Assembly: GCA_017501525.1 (NCBI GenBank)
Contig: JAFVWT010000007.1
Coordinates: 38,859-102,858 of the forward strand
Source: Bacteroidales bacterium
GTDB taxonomy: Bacteria > Bacteroidota > Bacteroidia > Bacteroidales > UBA932
Reading direction: 5' to 3'
DNA length: 64,000 bases
Positions 1 to 9,728 of this stretch are shown one piece after another (positions within the stretch are counted from its first letter, which is position 1; every line of letters begins with the position of its first letter). Both the position numbers and the translations under genes were made by a program. Below the pieces are notes generated by a model. That model searched no databases. It saw only the letters and a list, made by a program, of their open reading frames with translations, and was not told where the DNA came from.

Positions 1-128
1 TCTCCCAAATATTTCTTAAAGAATAAGGAGGAACGCTTATTTGGAAAAACAAAACATAAATCCTGCAACTGTGACTTATACTCGGCAAGGAATGTTTCTG
101 CGACACTCCTCAAATATTCTTTTCTCAT
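1..128 (-). CDS. AddB-like PD-(D/E)XK nuclease, N-terminal fragment (runs off the left edge)
   Basis: Only the first 42 codons are inside the window. The ATG is at 126-128 and the frame stays open to base 1. The peptide begins MRKEYLRSVAETFLAEYK and continues with LCFVFPNKRSSLFFKKYL. The block FPNKRxxLFFxxYL is what I know from the N-terminus of the Bacteroidota helicase/exonuclease subunit related to AddB, which acts in recombinational repair of double-strand breaks. It lies 83 bases downstream of pgi on the same strand, and a purine-rich stretch (GAGGGATAGGGA) precedes the start. The assignment rests on this short motif alone; the nuclease domain lies outside the window. Confidence 0.65.
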   Translation of the reverse strand, partial: MRKEYLRSVAETFLAEYKSQLQDLCFVFPNKRSSLFFKKYLG

Positions 129-211
129 ATTATTCCCTATCCCTCTGGTATTCTATTGGAAAATTACATCGAATCTCTGCAAAGCCTTTTACAGTCTTTT
201 ACAGAATCTCC

Positions 212-1516
212 CTAAAGAAGTTCCCGTATCTTTTTGGACTCTTCCTCGTAACCAGGCTTATCCAACAAAGCGAACATATTTTTCTTATATGCCTCCACTC
301 CGGGCTGGTCAAAAGGATTAACTCCTAACATATAGGCAGATACACCACATGCTTTTTCAAAGAAAAAGAACAATTCCCCAAGATTGTACTCATCTATTCT
401 ATCTATTTCAATGCGAAGGTTGGGAACACCTCCGTCTATATGGGCAATACGAGTACCCAGCTCGGCCATTTTGTTGCAATGTTCCATATCTGTACCCGCA
501 AGGAAGTTCAATCCATCAAGGTCAGATGAATCATTGTTAATCTTCAATTCCCTGGATGCATTTGCTACAGAAAGGACTGTCTCAAACAAAATCCTTTCAC
601 CATCCTGGATATATTGTCCCATTGAATGAAGGTCCGTGGTAAAATTCACCGATGCAGGGAATATTCCCTTTCCATCTTTACCTTCTGACTCTCCGTACAA
701 CTGTTTCCACCACTCTCCGACATACTGCAATTTAGGGGCATAATTGACAAGGATTTCAATTTTTTTGCCCTGCTCATACAGCTCGTTCCTTGCCGCAGCA
801 TACAGCACAGCAGGATTTTCGTAACTTCTTTCTGCACTTACTCGTGCCATATCTGCCGCACCCTTAAGCATCTTACGAATATCGAATCCCGCCAACAGGA
901 TCGGCAAAAGTCCTACAGGAGTCAGGACAGAGAAGCGTCCTCCCACATTGTCAGGAATAACAAATGTCTTGTAGCCTTCTCCATCTGAAAGGGTTTTAAG
1001 AGCGCCACGAGAACTGTCTGTGACTGCCACAATTCTTTGTGCTGCCTCCTCCTTTCCATATCTGTTCTCAATATGTTCCTTGATGATACGGAATGCCACT
1101 GCAGGTTCTGTAGTTGTTCCTGATTTTGATATTACAACACAAGCCACCGATTTGTCTGCGATAAAGTCCAACAGCTCTGAATGGTATTCCTGAGAGAGAT
1201 TGTATCCGGCAAAAACCACTCTGCACTTTTGAGGTTCTACATCTGCACTGAAACTGTGCGAAAGAGCTTCAATTGCACATTTTGCTCCAAGATAAGAGCC
1301 ACCGATTCCAATTACCACGACAACTCTAACACCTTTCTTTTTCCAGTTTTCAGCAACTTGCTCACATTCAGAAATTATAGATTCAGGAGTTTGCTCCGGA
1401 AGATCCAACCATCCCAGAAAATCATTTCCCAAACCATTTTTGCTTTCCAATAATTCCAATGCCTCTACGGCTCTGTCCAAAGCACTCTGTTGTGCTGCTG
1501 CGTATACTTTTATCAT
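212..1516 (-). CDS. pgi: Glucose-6-phosphate isomerase
   Basis: Cytosolic glycolytic enzyme interconverting glucose 6-phosphate and fructose 6-phosphate. The 434-residue protein has the sugar-phosphate-binding SIS features of the family: [10 protein letters not shown] near residues 70-79, SKSGTTTE near 130-137, and the phosphoglucose isomerase segment with [10 protein letters not shown] in the middle. The length fits the short bacterial form (about 430-450 residues) rather than the 550-residue proteobacterial form. It is preceded by gpsA with a 73-base gap and no clear promoter of its own, so it is probably the tail of the pdxA-rnhA-gpsA-pgi run. Confidence 0.97.
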   Translation of the reverse strand: MIKVYAAAQQSALDRAVEALELLESKNGLGNDFLGWLDLPEQTPESIISECEQVAENWKKKGVRVVVVIGIGGSYLGAKCAIEALSHSFSADVEPQKCRVVFAGYNLSQEYHSELLDFIADKSVACVVISKSGTTTEPAVAFRIIKEHIENRYGKEEAAQRIVAVTDSSRGALKTLSDGEGYKTFVIPDNVGGRFSVLTPVGLLPILLAGFDIRKMLKGAADMARVSAERSYENPAVLYAAARNELYEQGKKIEILVNYAPKLQYVGEWWKQLYGESEGKDGKGIFPASVNFTTDLHSMGQYIQDGERILFETVLSVANASRELKINNDSSDLDGLNFLAGTDMEHCNKMAELGTRIAHIDGGVPNLRIEIDRIDEYNLGELFFFFEKACGVSAYMLGVNPFDQPGVEAYKKNMFALLDKPGYEEESKKIRELL

Positions 1517-1589
1517 ATTATAAGTGATTGTTAATTTCTTTTTTAAGGCTCTTTGAGCGATCAGTTATACTTTCGGGGCTGTAATGCCA

Positions 1590-2603
1590 TTATTTTAAAG
1601 ACTCCTGCAGTTTGCGCATTACTAAAACGGCACTCTTTTTTTCATACAAAATAGAATAGACAGCCTCCGCTATCGGCATTTCTATATTGAGTTCTGAATT
1701 TATCTCATGAATCGCTTTACAAGCATAATATCCTTCTGCGACCTGATTCATTTCCATCATCGCACTATGGACCGAGTATCCTTTGCCGAGCATACTTCCA
1801 AAGGTTCTGTTCCTTGAAAACGGAGAATTGCACGTCACAAGCAAATCTCCCAAATATGCCGACAAGGAAGTATTCCTGTATGTACCGGGCTTTGTGGTAT
1901 TTATAAACTCCTTCATTTCACGGAAACAACTCGCTATCAGCACTGCCATAAAATTATCCCCGTAACCCAACCCATAGGAAATACCCGTAGCAATGGCATA
2001 TACATTCTTAAGCGCTGCAGCATACTCCACTCCATATATATCTGTACAAGCTACAGTCTTGACAAAATGATTTCTGAAGAAAGTACAAAGGTACTCTGCC
2101 ACCTCCAGGTGCTTTGAGGACAAAGTGACATAAGAGAGTCTCTCCATTCCCACCTCTTCCGCATGACAAGGACCACTGATTACCCCTATTCTATCAAAAG
2201 GGATGTTATGCACATTGTGAAAATATTCCGCTATGGTATAGTGTTCCTTACCTACAAAACCTTTTACGGCTGATATCAGCAATTTACCCTCATAGGATGC
2301 TGTAATTTGTGACACCTGGGAGACAAAATAAGCAGAAGGAACCGCAAAAATAAGAATGTCAGACTCCTCCACCACTTTGTTTATATCATCTGTTATAAAG
2401 AACTTATCTGCATTGAGCTCAACAGATGAGAGGTATTTGGTATGATGATGATATTTTTTGATATGCTCTATTGCATCCTTATCTCTCATATACCAATTTA
2501 ACTTTCGGTTGTTGCTTGTCAGCAGTTTCACATTAGCGGTAGCCCAACTGCCACCACCAATTACTCCGAAAACAGGATTTTCGTTTTTTAGTAAGTTCTC
2601 CAT
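1590..2603 (-). CDS. gpsA: Glycerol-3-phosphate dehydrogenase [NAD(P)+]
   Basis: Reduces dihydroxyacetone phosphate to sn-glycerol 3-phosphate, the backbone for phospholipid synthesis, in the cytosol. The 337-residue protein begins with the Rossmann dinucleotide site GVIGGGSWATA (about residues 13-23), and carries the family blocks ISGPCHAEEV and EYAAALKNVYAIATGI, the latter including the catalytic lysine region. The start is 10 bases after the rnhA stop, consistent with one transcript. Length is normal for the family (330-340). Confidence 0.96.
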   Translation of the reverse strand: MENLLKNENPVFGVIGGGSWATANVKLLTSNNRKLNWYMRDKDAIEHIKKYHHHTKYLSSVELNADKFFITDDINKVVEESDILIFAVPSAYFVSQVSQITASYEGKLLISAVKGFVGKEHYTIAEYFHNVHNIPFDRIGVISGPCHAEEVGMERLSYVTLSSKHLEVAEYLCTFFRNHFVKTVACTDIYGVEYAAALKNVYAIATGISYGLGYGDNFMAVLIASCFREMKEFINTTKPGTYRNTSLSAYLGDLLVTCNSPFSRNRTFGSMLGKGYSVHSAMMEMNQVAEGYYACKAIHEINSELNIEMPIAEAVYSILYEKKSAVLVMRKLQESLK

Positions 2604-2613
2604 TATATATATT

Positions 2614-3111
2614 TTAAATCAAACTTCCGTTAATTTCTGTTTGTCCGGCTCCGGCATCAATACTCGCCTTAGATGGAAAATCTATCGCCTGCTGAGCACA
2701 CTCCACAGCCATTTGGTCGCATCTGTTATTGTCCGGATTATCGGCATGTCCTTTCACCCAATGAAAAGTAACATTCCTCTTACGGTATATTGTCAAAAAT
2801 CTCTGCCACAAATCTGCATTGAGACGTTTGGCAAAGCGTTTTTGTTCCCAACCAAAAACCCACCTTTTATTTATGGAATCAACCACATATTTGGAATCAC
2901 TGTAAAGATGAATCTCCGCATCATCCCATCTGACCGCTTCCAAGGCTACTATCACAGCCAAAAGTTCCATTCTATTATTTGTGGTTTGCAGGAAACCTTC
3001 CGAGATTTCCTTGTAATGACTGCCACATTTCATCACAATCCCATATCCTCCCGGCCCGGGATTGCCCTTGGAGGCACCATCTGTATAAATATGAATAGGA
3101 GGATGTGGCAT
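2614..3111 (-). CDS. rnhA: Ribonuclease HI
   Basis: Cleaves the RNA strand of RNA-DNA hybrids such as Okazaki primers and R-loops. I place the start at 3111 (MPHPPIHIYTDG), giving 165 residues. An in-frame extension further upstream would run into pdxA and adds nothing family-like. The catalytic acidic residues are all visible: D11 in YTDGASKGNPG, E49 in NNRMELLA, D72 in LYSDSKYV and D132 in NRCDQMA, together with H122 of the flexible loop (KGHADN). The start codon lies one base beyond the pdxA stop, implying translational coupling. Confidence 0.95.
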   Translation of the reverse strand: MPHPPIHIYTDGASKGNPGPGGYGIVMKCGSHYKEISEGFLQTTNNRMELLAVIVALEAVRWDDAEIHLYSDSKYVVDSINKRWVFGWEQKRFAKRLNADLWQRFLTIYRKRNVTFHWVKGHADNPDNNRCDQMAVECAQQAIDFPSKASIDAGAGQTEINGSLI

Positions 3112-3112
3112 A

Positions 3113-4183
3113 TTATACCGGTCCTTTATTTGTGGTTGACGATTCGCATCTGGTCTGCAGGACATTCTTCCTCATCTCATCATAATACCAACGGTTTCTC
3201 ACTATATCTACAGCCTGATAGATAGCCGATTTCATAGGTTGTGGGTTAGCCTGATTCTTTCCTGCCAATTCATACGCTGTTCCATGGTCAGGAGATGTTC
3301 TCACTACAGGAAGTCCTGCAGTAAAATTGACACCTGAGTCAAATACAAGAGCCTTGAAAGGTATCAGTCCCTGGTCATGATACATAGCAAGGACTGCATC
3401 GAATACATATTGCTGATGAGTACTGAAGAATCCGTCAGGAGAATATGGACCGAATGCCAGGATATTCTCTTTCTGAGCCACATCGATAGCCGGAGATATT
3501 ATCTGGAGTTCCTCACTTCCAAGAAGTCCGCCATCCCCACTGTGAGGATTTAGACCCAACACAGCGATTTTAGGCTTTACAATATTGAAATCTCTTCTGA
3601 GTGACTCGTCCATAAGTCTCAATTTTGCCACTATTTTCTCTATTGTTATTGCAGAGACAACTTTGTGCAATGGAAGATGATTGGTCACAACCCCTACTCT
3701 CATCTTGTCTGAAATCAAGAACATAAGACCGTCCTCTACACCAAACTGCTGCACAAGATATTCTGTATGTCCTACAAATCCGGGAAGATGCAAGGCAACA
3801 GACTTTTTGTTGATAGGAGCAGTAACCAATGCATCAATGTCTCCGTTTTTCAGATCTGCAGTTGCAGCTTCCAATGCCAGCAATGATGCTTTTGAACCCT
3901 CCTCAGTAGGCTGTCCGGGTTCTATTCTGAAATTATCAGGAACACAATTTATTATATTTATTCTATTGGAATGGCAATCTTTAGCCGAATTGATAATATT
4001 AGTATTGAGATTATCCATCTCAGGTATTTGCTTTTTATAGTATCCGAAAGCTCTGGAAGAGCCATATACGATAGGGACACATATTTCAAGCAATCTGGCA
4101 TCAGCTAAAGATTTAATGATCACCTCATAGCTGATTCCATTGGTATCCCCTTGAGTTATTCCTACGATTATCTTTTTTGCCAT
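3113..4183 (-). CDS. pdxA: 4-hydroxythreonine-4-phosphate dehydrogenase
   Basis: NAD-dependent enzyme of the DXP-dependent pyridoxal phosphate pathway, oxidising 4-phosphohydroxy-L-threonine. The 356-residue product starts AKKIIVGITQGDTNGISYEVI, matching the N-terminal GDPxGI-type block of PdxA. It has VTAPINKKSV and the metal-binding histidine segments GHTEYL and MYHDQGLIPFKA. Bacteroidota often carry a PdxA with this GDxNGI variant of the usual GDPAGI. It heads the minus-strand run that continues into rnhA, gpsA and pgi. A divergent promoter region of 62 bases separates it from recG. Confidence 0.95.
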   Translation of the reverse strand: MAKKIIVGITQGDTNGISYEVIIKSLADARLLEICVPIVYGSSRAFGYYKKQIPEMDNLNTNIINSAKDCHSNRINIINCVPDNFRIEPGQPTEEGSKASLLALEAATADLKNGDIDALVTAPINKKSVALHLPGFVGHTEYLVQQFGVEDGLMFLISDKMRVGVVTNHLPLHKVVSAITIEKIVAKLRLMDESLRRDFNIVKPKIAVLGLNPHSGDGGLLGSEELQIISPAIDVAQKENILAFGPYSPDGFFSTHQQYVFDAVLAMYHDQGLIPFKALVFDSGVNFTAGLPVVRTSPDHGTAYELAGKNQANPQPMKSAIYQAVDIVRNRWYYDEMRKNVLQTRCESSTTNKGPV

Positions 4184-4212
4184 ATATTCTAATTTAAATA
4201 AATTTCAATATA

Positions 4213-4246
4213 CAAATTTAATCACTTTTTGCTTAACTTTGTCAAA
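4213..4246 (-). promoter_or_regulatory. Probable pdxA promoter
   Basis: Read on the minus strand: TTTG (4243-4246), a 22-base spacer, then TAAATTTG (4213-4220). This is close to the Bacteroides sigma-ABfr consensus TTTG-N19-21-TAnnTTTG. The spacer is one base long. The -33 element overlaps the recG start codon, so the two divergent genes share control DNA. Confidence 0.5.
4234..4241 (+). promoter_or_regulatory. recG -7 box, almost touching the start codon
   Basis: TAACTTTG matches the Bacteroides -7 element, but only four bases separate it from the recG ATG at 4246. Transcription from here would start at about the ATG itself and give a leaderless message. No clear TTTG -33 element is seen 19-21 bases upstream, which lowers confidence. 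Confidence 0.4.
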
Positions 4247-6366
4247 TGGCAAATATTCTTGAGCAAGAAATAAAATTTTTACCGGGAATTGGTGAAAAAA
4301 GGGGGAATTTATTGACAAAGGAACTGAATATTTCCACCTTTAGAGATATGTTGTACACATTCCCGTTCAAATATATTGACCGTTCAAAAGTATATGCCAT
4401 CTCTGAAATCGAGCCAACCACCGCCTACATACAGCTCCGGGGTAAAATCACAGAAGCGAGAATTGAGGGAAATGGTCCGGGGAAAAGACTTGTTTGCACT
4501 TTGAGAGATTCAAGCGGAAGTATTGACCTGGTATTTTTCCAAGGAATAAAATGGATCTCAGAAAAAGTCACCAAACACAAAGGGGACGATTTTATAGTCT
4601 TTGGCAAACCGACGGAATTCAACGGCCGCAGGAACATTGTCCACCCCGAAATGGATCCCGTATCAGAGAGTAGCAGGGATTCTATACCAAACACCATGGT
4701 CGGAGTCTATTCCAGCACTGACAAACTACGCAACAGCGGCATTTCCATTAAAGTATTCAGCAAGTTCCAACATACCCTTCTTGAGAAAGTACTGCCTCAG
4801 ATAAAAGAGACCCTTCCCGACAATATCATCAGGCGCTACAATCTGTGTCCGTTGAAATATGCTCTAACCAATATCCATTTTCCAAAGGATATGGTTTCCC
4901 TTTCCCATGCTCAGCACCGACTCAAATTTGAGGAACTTTTTTACCTCCAGCTCTCGTTGTTGAAACAGAAGAATATCAGAATGGCTGCCGAATGTGGACA
5001 GATTTTCAAAAAAGTAGGAACTGCCTTCAATTATTGTTATTCCCATCTGAATTTTGAGTTGACAGGGGCACAGAAAAAGGTCATCAAGGAGATCCGTTCA
5101 GACATGGCCTCTGGAAAAGGGATGAACAGGCTCCTGCAAGGAGATGTAGGAAGCGGAAAAACCCTTGTGGCATTTCTCTCAGCACTTCTGGCTGTCGATA
5201 ATGGAGCACAAGCGTGCATTATGGCACCCACTGAAGTTTTGGCTATACAACACTACAAAAACTTCATAAAACTGATGGAGGGATCAAATGTCAATATTGC
5301 ATTGCTGACAGGAAGCACAAAGAAAAAAGAGAGGGTATCGATAGATACAGGACTCAGGGAAGGGAGTATCGATATTTTGGTAGGGACACATGCAGTGATT
5401 GAAGACAATGTAGTTTTCAAGAACCTTGGTTTTGTGGTAATTGACGAGCAACACCGATTTGGAGTGGACCAGCGGGCGAGACTGAGATTCAAGTCCGGAA
5501 TTGCTCCACATGTTCTGGTTATGACAGCAACTCCCATCCCACGAACACTCGCAATGACTCTATATGGAGACCTTGATGTTTCAGTAATAGATGAATTGCC
5601 CCCCGGAAGAAAACCGATACAGACACTGGCCCTTAAGGAGAGCCAAAGGTACAAATTGTACGAATTCATAAAAAAAGAGATTAATCAAGGTCATCAGGCC
5701 TTTATAGTGTATCCTCTCATAAAAGAGTCTGAAACAATGGATTACAAAAATCTGGAAGAGGGATACCTGAATATTACGGAGAACTTTCCTGCCCCTGAAT
5801 ATATAACTGCGGTTGTTCACGGCCAACAGAAAAATGAGAACAAACAATACGACATGGAACTGTTTGCCAAAGGAAGGGCACATATTCTTGTTGCCACATC
5901 TGTAATAGAGGTTGGTGTAGATGTCCCCAATGCCTCAGTTATGGTCATTGAAAGTGCAGAGAGATTCGGTTTGTCCCAGCTTCACCAACTTCGTGGAAGG
6001 GTGGGCAGAGGTGCCGAAAAATCATATTGTATTCTAATGACAGGTTACAAACTCAGCAAAGAGTCCAAAAGGAGAATTGAACTGATGTGCGCCACAAATG
6101 ACGGATTTGAACTCGCTGAAGAAGATTTGAAAATGAGAGGTCCCGGAGATCTCGACGGCACAAGACAAAGTGGATTGGCTATTGATTTGAAGATTTCAAA
6201 CATTGCCAAGGACTCCTTGATACTCAATACTGCCCGCAATGCAGCTGAAGAGATACTTGCCCAGGACCCTCTTCTTGAAAAGCAGGAGAGCATGATATTC
6301 AAAAGGGAACTACAACTTCTCAAGGAGACCACTCCCATTGAAATAGATTACTCAAAAATAAGTTGA
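4246..6366 (+). CDS. recG: ATP-dependent DNA helicase RecG
   Basis: Branch-migration helicase that reverses stalled forks and processes Holliday junctions. The 706-residue protein has the N-terminal wedge/OB domain, Walker A GDVGSGKT (about 299-306), the DEQH box (about 400, DEQHRFG), the motif TATPIPRTLAMTL, and the C-terminal helicase motif QLRGRVGRG, ending in the RecG-type TRG-like tail. Length matches the family (about 690-700). It is the first plus-strand gene of a divergent pair with pdxA, and a BACON lipoprotein follows after 25 bases. Confidence 0.97.
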   Translation: MANILEQEIKFLPGIGEKRGNLLTKELNISTFRDMLYTFPFKYIDRSKVYAISEIEPTTAYIQLRGKITEARIEGNGPGKRLVCTLRDSSGSIDLVFFQGIKWISEKVTKHKGDDFIVFGKPTEFNGRRNIVHPEMDPVSESSRDSIPNTMVGVYSSTDKLRNSGISIKVFSKFQHTLLEKVLPQIKETLPDNIIRRYNLCPLKYALTNIHFPKDMVSLSHAQHRLKFEELFYLQLSLLKQKNIRMAAECGQIFKKVGTAFNYCYSHLNFELTGAQKKVIKEIRSDMASGKGMNRLLQGDVGSGKTLVAFLSALLAVDNGAQACIMAPTEVLAIQHYKNFIKLMEGSNVNIALLTGSTKKKERVSIDTGLREGSIDILVGTHAVIEDNVVFKNLGFVVIDEQHRFGVDQRARLRFKSGIAPHVLVMTATPIPRTLAMTLYGDLDVSVIDELPPGRKPIQTLALKESQRYKLYEFIKKEINQGHQAFIVYPLIKESETMDYKNLEEGYLNITENFPAPEYITAVVHGQQKNENKQYDMELFAKGRAHILVATSVIEVGVDVPNASVMVIESAERFGLSQLHQLRGRVGRGAEKSYCILMTGYKLSKESKRRIELMCATNDGFELAEEDLKMRGPGDLDGTRQSGLAIDLKISNIAKDSLILNTARNAAEEILAQDPLLEKQESMIFKRELQLLKETTPIEIDYSKIS

Positions 6367-6391
6367 ATATATAATAATAATTTAAACAAAA

Positions 6392-7465
6392 ATGAGACAC
6401 ACATTATTAATAACATTGGCAATATTGTCACTTGTTGCTTGTACAAAAACAGACAAACCGGGAGCAGAAGGAAATGAGCCGTTATTGACCTGCACCTGCG
6501 AGACAATTCAGCATTTTAATGCAGATGGAGGAAATGGAGAAATCACTTATACCCTTGAAAACCCTGTTGAAGGGGGACAAATTGAAGTCAGATGCGATGC
6601 AGAGTGGATTACCGATCTCACTGCCGGTCAGACAATCACATTCACAGTTACCCCAAACACTGAAATCCAGGAGCGTTCCGATGAAATAACAGTAACCTAT
6701 CTCAATCAGAATTTCTCAGTAGAAATCATCCAGGAAGGAAAAGCACAAGAACCTAACGACTATTCTTTTACAATAACCTCTCCTACTGTGATGCACTTTG
6801 ATGCACAAGGTGGCTCGGGAGAAATACATTACATTGTCGAAGACAACTCCCACAACGACGAATATATAGTTACCTTTCAATGCGATGCCGACTGGATCAG
6901 TGACTTTGAAGGATTAGAGTATACTACATTCACCGTACTGCCCAACACATCTGAAACTCCTCGCACCACCACTATAACAGCTACCTATATTGACATTTCA
7001 TACGAAATCACAATTGAGCAGGATGGTGCTCAACAGGAACAAGAGTACATTGATTTTGAAGCTCAATTCCTGCAAGGTGTCTACTACGGAAAACAATACG
7101 GCAGCGGATACAACTACTACATTTACCTTTCAGACGTAGGTATGATTGCTGAAGATGAATTCAAGGACAACAGTACCACATTCAGATTTGATATCTATTC
7201 AAGCAAAGATTCCCAGCAAAACAATGTAATTTTGCCTGAAGGCACTTACCACTTTGACATCAACAACACTGCTCAGCCGGGAACATTTTCGTCCATGTAC
7301 AGCATTTGCATGGTTAAAGAAGATGGAGAGATCAAAGGGTACTACGGATTCGAATCAGGCACTGTCACCGTCACCGAGAATCATATTGAAGCAATCGTTG
7401 AATTTATGAGTGGTGATATATATAGGGTAACCTATTCAGGTCCGCTAAATATCACAATGCCCTAA
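6392..7465 (+). CDS. Lipoprotein with two BACON-like domains
   Basis: 357-residue predicted surface lipoprotein. The signal peptide ends in the lipobox SLVAC with Cys17 as the lipidated residue. Two BACON-like beta-sandwich repeats follow (about residues 30-118 and 121-213). Each has the pattern of a hydrophobic start (HFNADGGNGEI, HFDAQGGSGEI), a CDAxWI block, an FTVxPNT block, and a closing strand rich in I/V with Q/G (EIIQEG, TIEQDG). The C-terminal 140 residues have no family I recognise. BACON domains in Bacteroidota are linked to carbohydrate or mucin contact, but there is no glycan-use locus here. It may be co-transcribed with recG (25-base gap). Confidence 0.8.
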   Translation: MRHTLLITLAILSLVACTKTDKPGAEGNEPLLTCTCETIQHFNADGGNGEITYTLENPVEGGQIEVRCDAEWITDLTAGQTITFTVTPNTEIQERSDEITVTYLNQNFSVEIIQEGKAQEPNDYSFTITSPTVMHFDAQGGSGEIHYIVEDNSHNDEYIVTFQCDADWISDFEGLEYTTFTVLPNTSETPRTTTITATYIDISYEITIEQDGAQQEQEYIDFEAQFLQGVYYGKQYGSGYNYYIYLSDVGMIAEDEFKDNSTTFRFDIYSSKDSQQNNVILPEGTYHFDINNTAQPGTFSSMYSICMVKEDGEIKGYYGFESGTVTVTENHIEAIVEFMSGDIYRVTYSGPLNITMP

Positions 7466-7477
7466 TCGGAAAAACTT

Positions 7478-7590
7478 AAGGAATGTTCTATAAATTTCAC
7501 ATTTTAAAGACAGGCTTCCAGCACTTTTGCGCCCTTTATGGCTTTTCTCGGAGAAAATTCCATAAATCCCAACAAAGTCATTTATAAAAC
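7478..7590 (+). repeat. Dispersed intergenic repeat, copy A
   Basis: Begins AAGGAATGTTCTATAAATTT, then a middle block CTTTTGCGCCCTTTATGG, then a hairpin whose arms TTTATGGCTTTTCTC and GAGAAAATTCCATAAA pair almost completely. The same blocks recur at 9729-9816, 54828-54910 and, inverted, at 21955-22089. Here the repeat fills the gap between two lipoprotein genes. Confidence 0.75.
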
Positions 7591-7624
7591 TTCCCTTGAA
7601 TATCAACAACTTAATACATTTCTT

Positions 7625-9727
7625 ATGAAAAAGTTCAAACACCTACTAATCTGTCTCTTAGGAGTTATTACCATTGCAATTTCTGCCATATCATGCGACA
7701 AAAAGGAAGAGATCGATATTCCGACTCCTCCGACACCACCCACCCCTGAGGACTCAACCTCTTACTATAAAATTTCATATACAAATGAATCCTTATTATA
7801 TAAGGTAACAGCACCGGAATCGGCCTGCGAAGGGGAATTGGTCGAAGTGGAGGTCAAAACTCTTATTGATGGTGTAAATATAATATCTGTACTCTTCAAC
7901 GAGAATCAGACAACCATCGGGGAGAGCCATCAGAACACTTCCGTCTACACATTCACAATGCCAGCAGAAGATGTTGAACTGACTGTTGAAAATAGTTGTG
8001 ACATTATCCTTCAGGATGATTACTACTATACTGTCACATCAGATAAATCCAATGCCAAATACAATGAGACCGTCAATGTGACATTTAGTGTATCAAACCC
8101 GAAATACAAAATGGCAGGAGCCACATTCAACGAGAATGAATGTACATTTGTCAGCAAGCAGGGAGACGATTATCTCTACTCATTCATAATGCCCGATACC
8201 CCTGTGACAGTAGCAGGCTATATCCAGGAAAACCAACTCCTCATTGAGAGGACATGGGACGAAAATTGTGTAGTGGTAATGCTCGACTGTATAAACAACC
8301 AGGGAACACCTGAAGAGTATTGTTCACAAGCTCCCGGAGAATTAGTCCATTTCATAGAGAAACACGACTTAGGATATGAGGTAACCCTTTCTGTTACGGG
8401 AATAGAAAGCGGAACTGATTATACATCAAGCATTTATTGGTCTTTAGCTGCAGACAACCATCTATATCAGGACTCATGGGCATTTATTATGCCCCAGGAG
8501 AGTGTTGTAATCAGCGCAAGAAGTACCGAAATAGAGATTTATAAAGATGAGCCTTTTGTCGGAGTTTATAACGGATACCAGATCAGTGTTGGAGCCAACA
8601 ATATATACACCAGCGATTTGCCAAACATGACTCTTAATCTTAAAGCAAATTCAGCATATTCACTTCTAACAACAGATGAGAATGAATTTAACTCTGAAGG
8701 GCTTTACACATATAGTCAAAACAGATTTGACTATGTTATTGAATCATGTACCAACGACCTCGGTGCAAGGGGTGAATTTCTTGAAAACGACTTCATTTTT
8801 ACTGAAGTACATTATCTGCTGTACGACAATGTAGATAATACCAGATATTATTTTGCAGGTAAATCGGGTTTTGATTATACTTGTGCATCAAGAGACCAAT
8901 ATGGAACTTTCTTCCTGATTGAAGCTAAAAACGAAACTGATTCATATTACTATTACATCGACAAGGAGAGAAGAACCATCTCAGCTGTAGAGGTCGACTT
9001 TGAATATGGAAACTCAATAGCCGACTATTCTTCAGCAAAAGTTTCATTGAACGGAGACCTGTTCATGAAATACAATTACTCTTCTGAATCAGCAGAAGAG
9101 CCAATCTTCACATATAGAGGAAAAGAATACGGCACATACACCTCTATCAATGATGGTTCACTGTTCCTCGATGGTTTTGGAACAGGTGAGTATAACGGCA
9201 CCACCGCTACATATACCATAAATGGCACGATAGTATCATTCGGAACAGCTGATGAACTGATACAATTCAATATTGACCTGAACAACAAGACATTTACTTT
9301 GATAAATAATACAAAGGAATGGGGCTATTACACAAAATACACACTAAATAATGCCCAAATTTCCCTATCCGGTCAAATTTCAACAAATGGAGTTGTAACT
9401 ATACAGATAGACAAGAATCTGATGGGCAGCACTAAAGAGGGATATGCAGCAATACAGATTCAATATCCTGGTTCATTTGGACGACTTAGTGATATGGTAT
9501 CTGATTGTCAGCCATATTATTTCGACGAAAATACCTCAACCCTCACCATAACAAATGTATTGCAAGGGACCGGTACAAACTACAGCACAATCAGAAAAGA
9601 TATTACTTTGACTGTATCACAGGACAAATCTCAAATGACCTTTGATGCAGAGTATATATTCTCAACATCTACGCCATATGAATATTTGTTTGGAGGTCAG
9701 ACAAATACAATAATTGCAGTAGAATAG
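7625..9727 (+). CDS. Large lipoprotein with repeated FxMPxxxV motifs
   Basis: 700-residue predicted lipoprotein of unknown function. The start is ATG 7625 (MKKFKHLLICLLG); an in-frame extension upstream would be coded by the intergenic repeat. The signal peptide ends in SAISC (Cys24), followed by an acidic and proline/threonine-rich linker (TPPTPPTPE). Three modules in the first 320 residues each end in a motif of the form FTMPAEDVELT, FIMPDTPVTV or FIMPQESVVIS, which is typical of small beta repeats in Gram-negative surface proteins. The rest is tyrosine/threonine-rich beta sequence without a recognised family. It is bracketed by direct copies of the dispersed repeat (7478-7590 and 9729-9816). 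Confidence 0.75.
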   Translation: MKKFKHLLICLLGVITIAISAISCDKKEEIDIPTPPTPPTPEDSTSYYKISYTNESLLYKVTAPESACEGELVEVEVKTLIDGVNIISVLFNENQTTIGESHQNTSVYTFTMPAEDVELTVENSCDIILQDDYYYTVTSDKSNAKYNETVNVTFSVSNPKYKMAGATFNENECTFVSKQGDDYLYSFIMPDTPVTVAGYIQENQLLIERTWDENCVVVMLDCINNQGTPEEYCSQAPGELVHFIEKHDLGYEVTLSVTGIESGTDYTSSIYWSLAADNHLYQDSWAFIMPQESVVISARSTEIEIYKDEPFVGVYNGYQISVGANNIYTSDLPNMTLNLKANSAYSLLTTDENEFNSEGLYTYSQNRFDYVIESCTNDLGARGEFLENDFIFTEVHYLLYDNVDNTRYYFAGKSGFDYTCASRDQYGTFFLIEAKNETDSYYYYIDKERRTISAVEVDFEYGNSIADYSSAKVSLNGDLFMKYNYSSESAEEPIFTYRGKEYGTYTSINDGSLFLDGFGTGEYNGTTATYTINGTIVSFGTADELIQFNIDLNNKTFTLINNTKEWGYYTKYTLNNAQISLSGQISTNGVVTIQIDKNLMGSTKEGYAAIQIQYPGSFGRLSDMVSDCQPYYFDENTSTLTITNVLQGTGTNYSTIRKDITLTVSQDKSQMTFDAEYIFSTSTPYEYLFGGQTNTIIAVE

Positions 9728-9728
9728 T

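Noticed and set aside
41-328. A 95-codon plus-strand frame at the left edge
   Set aside because: It overlaps the end of pgi and the start of the AddB-like gene on the opposite strand and shows no family features.
2458-3225. A 255-codon open frame on the plus strand opposite gpsA and rnhA
   Set aside because: It lies antisense to two certain genes and its product has no recognisable family features; a shadow frame.
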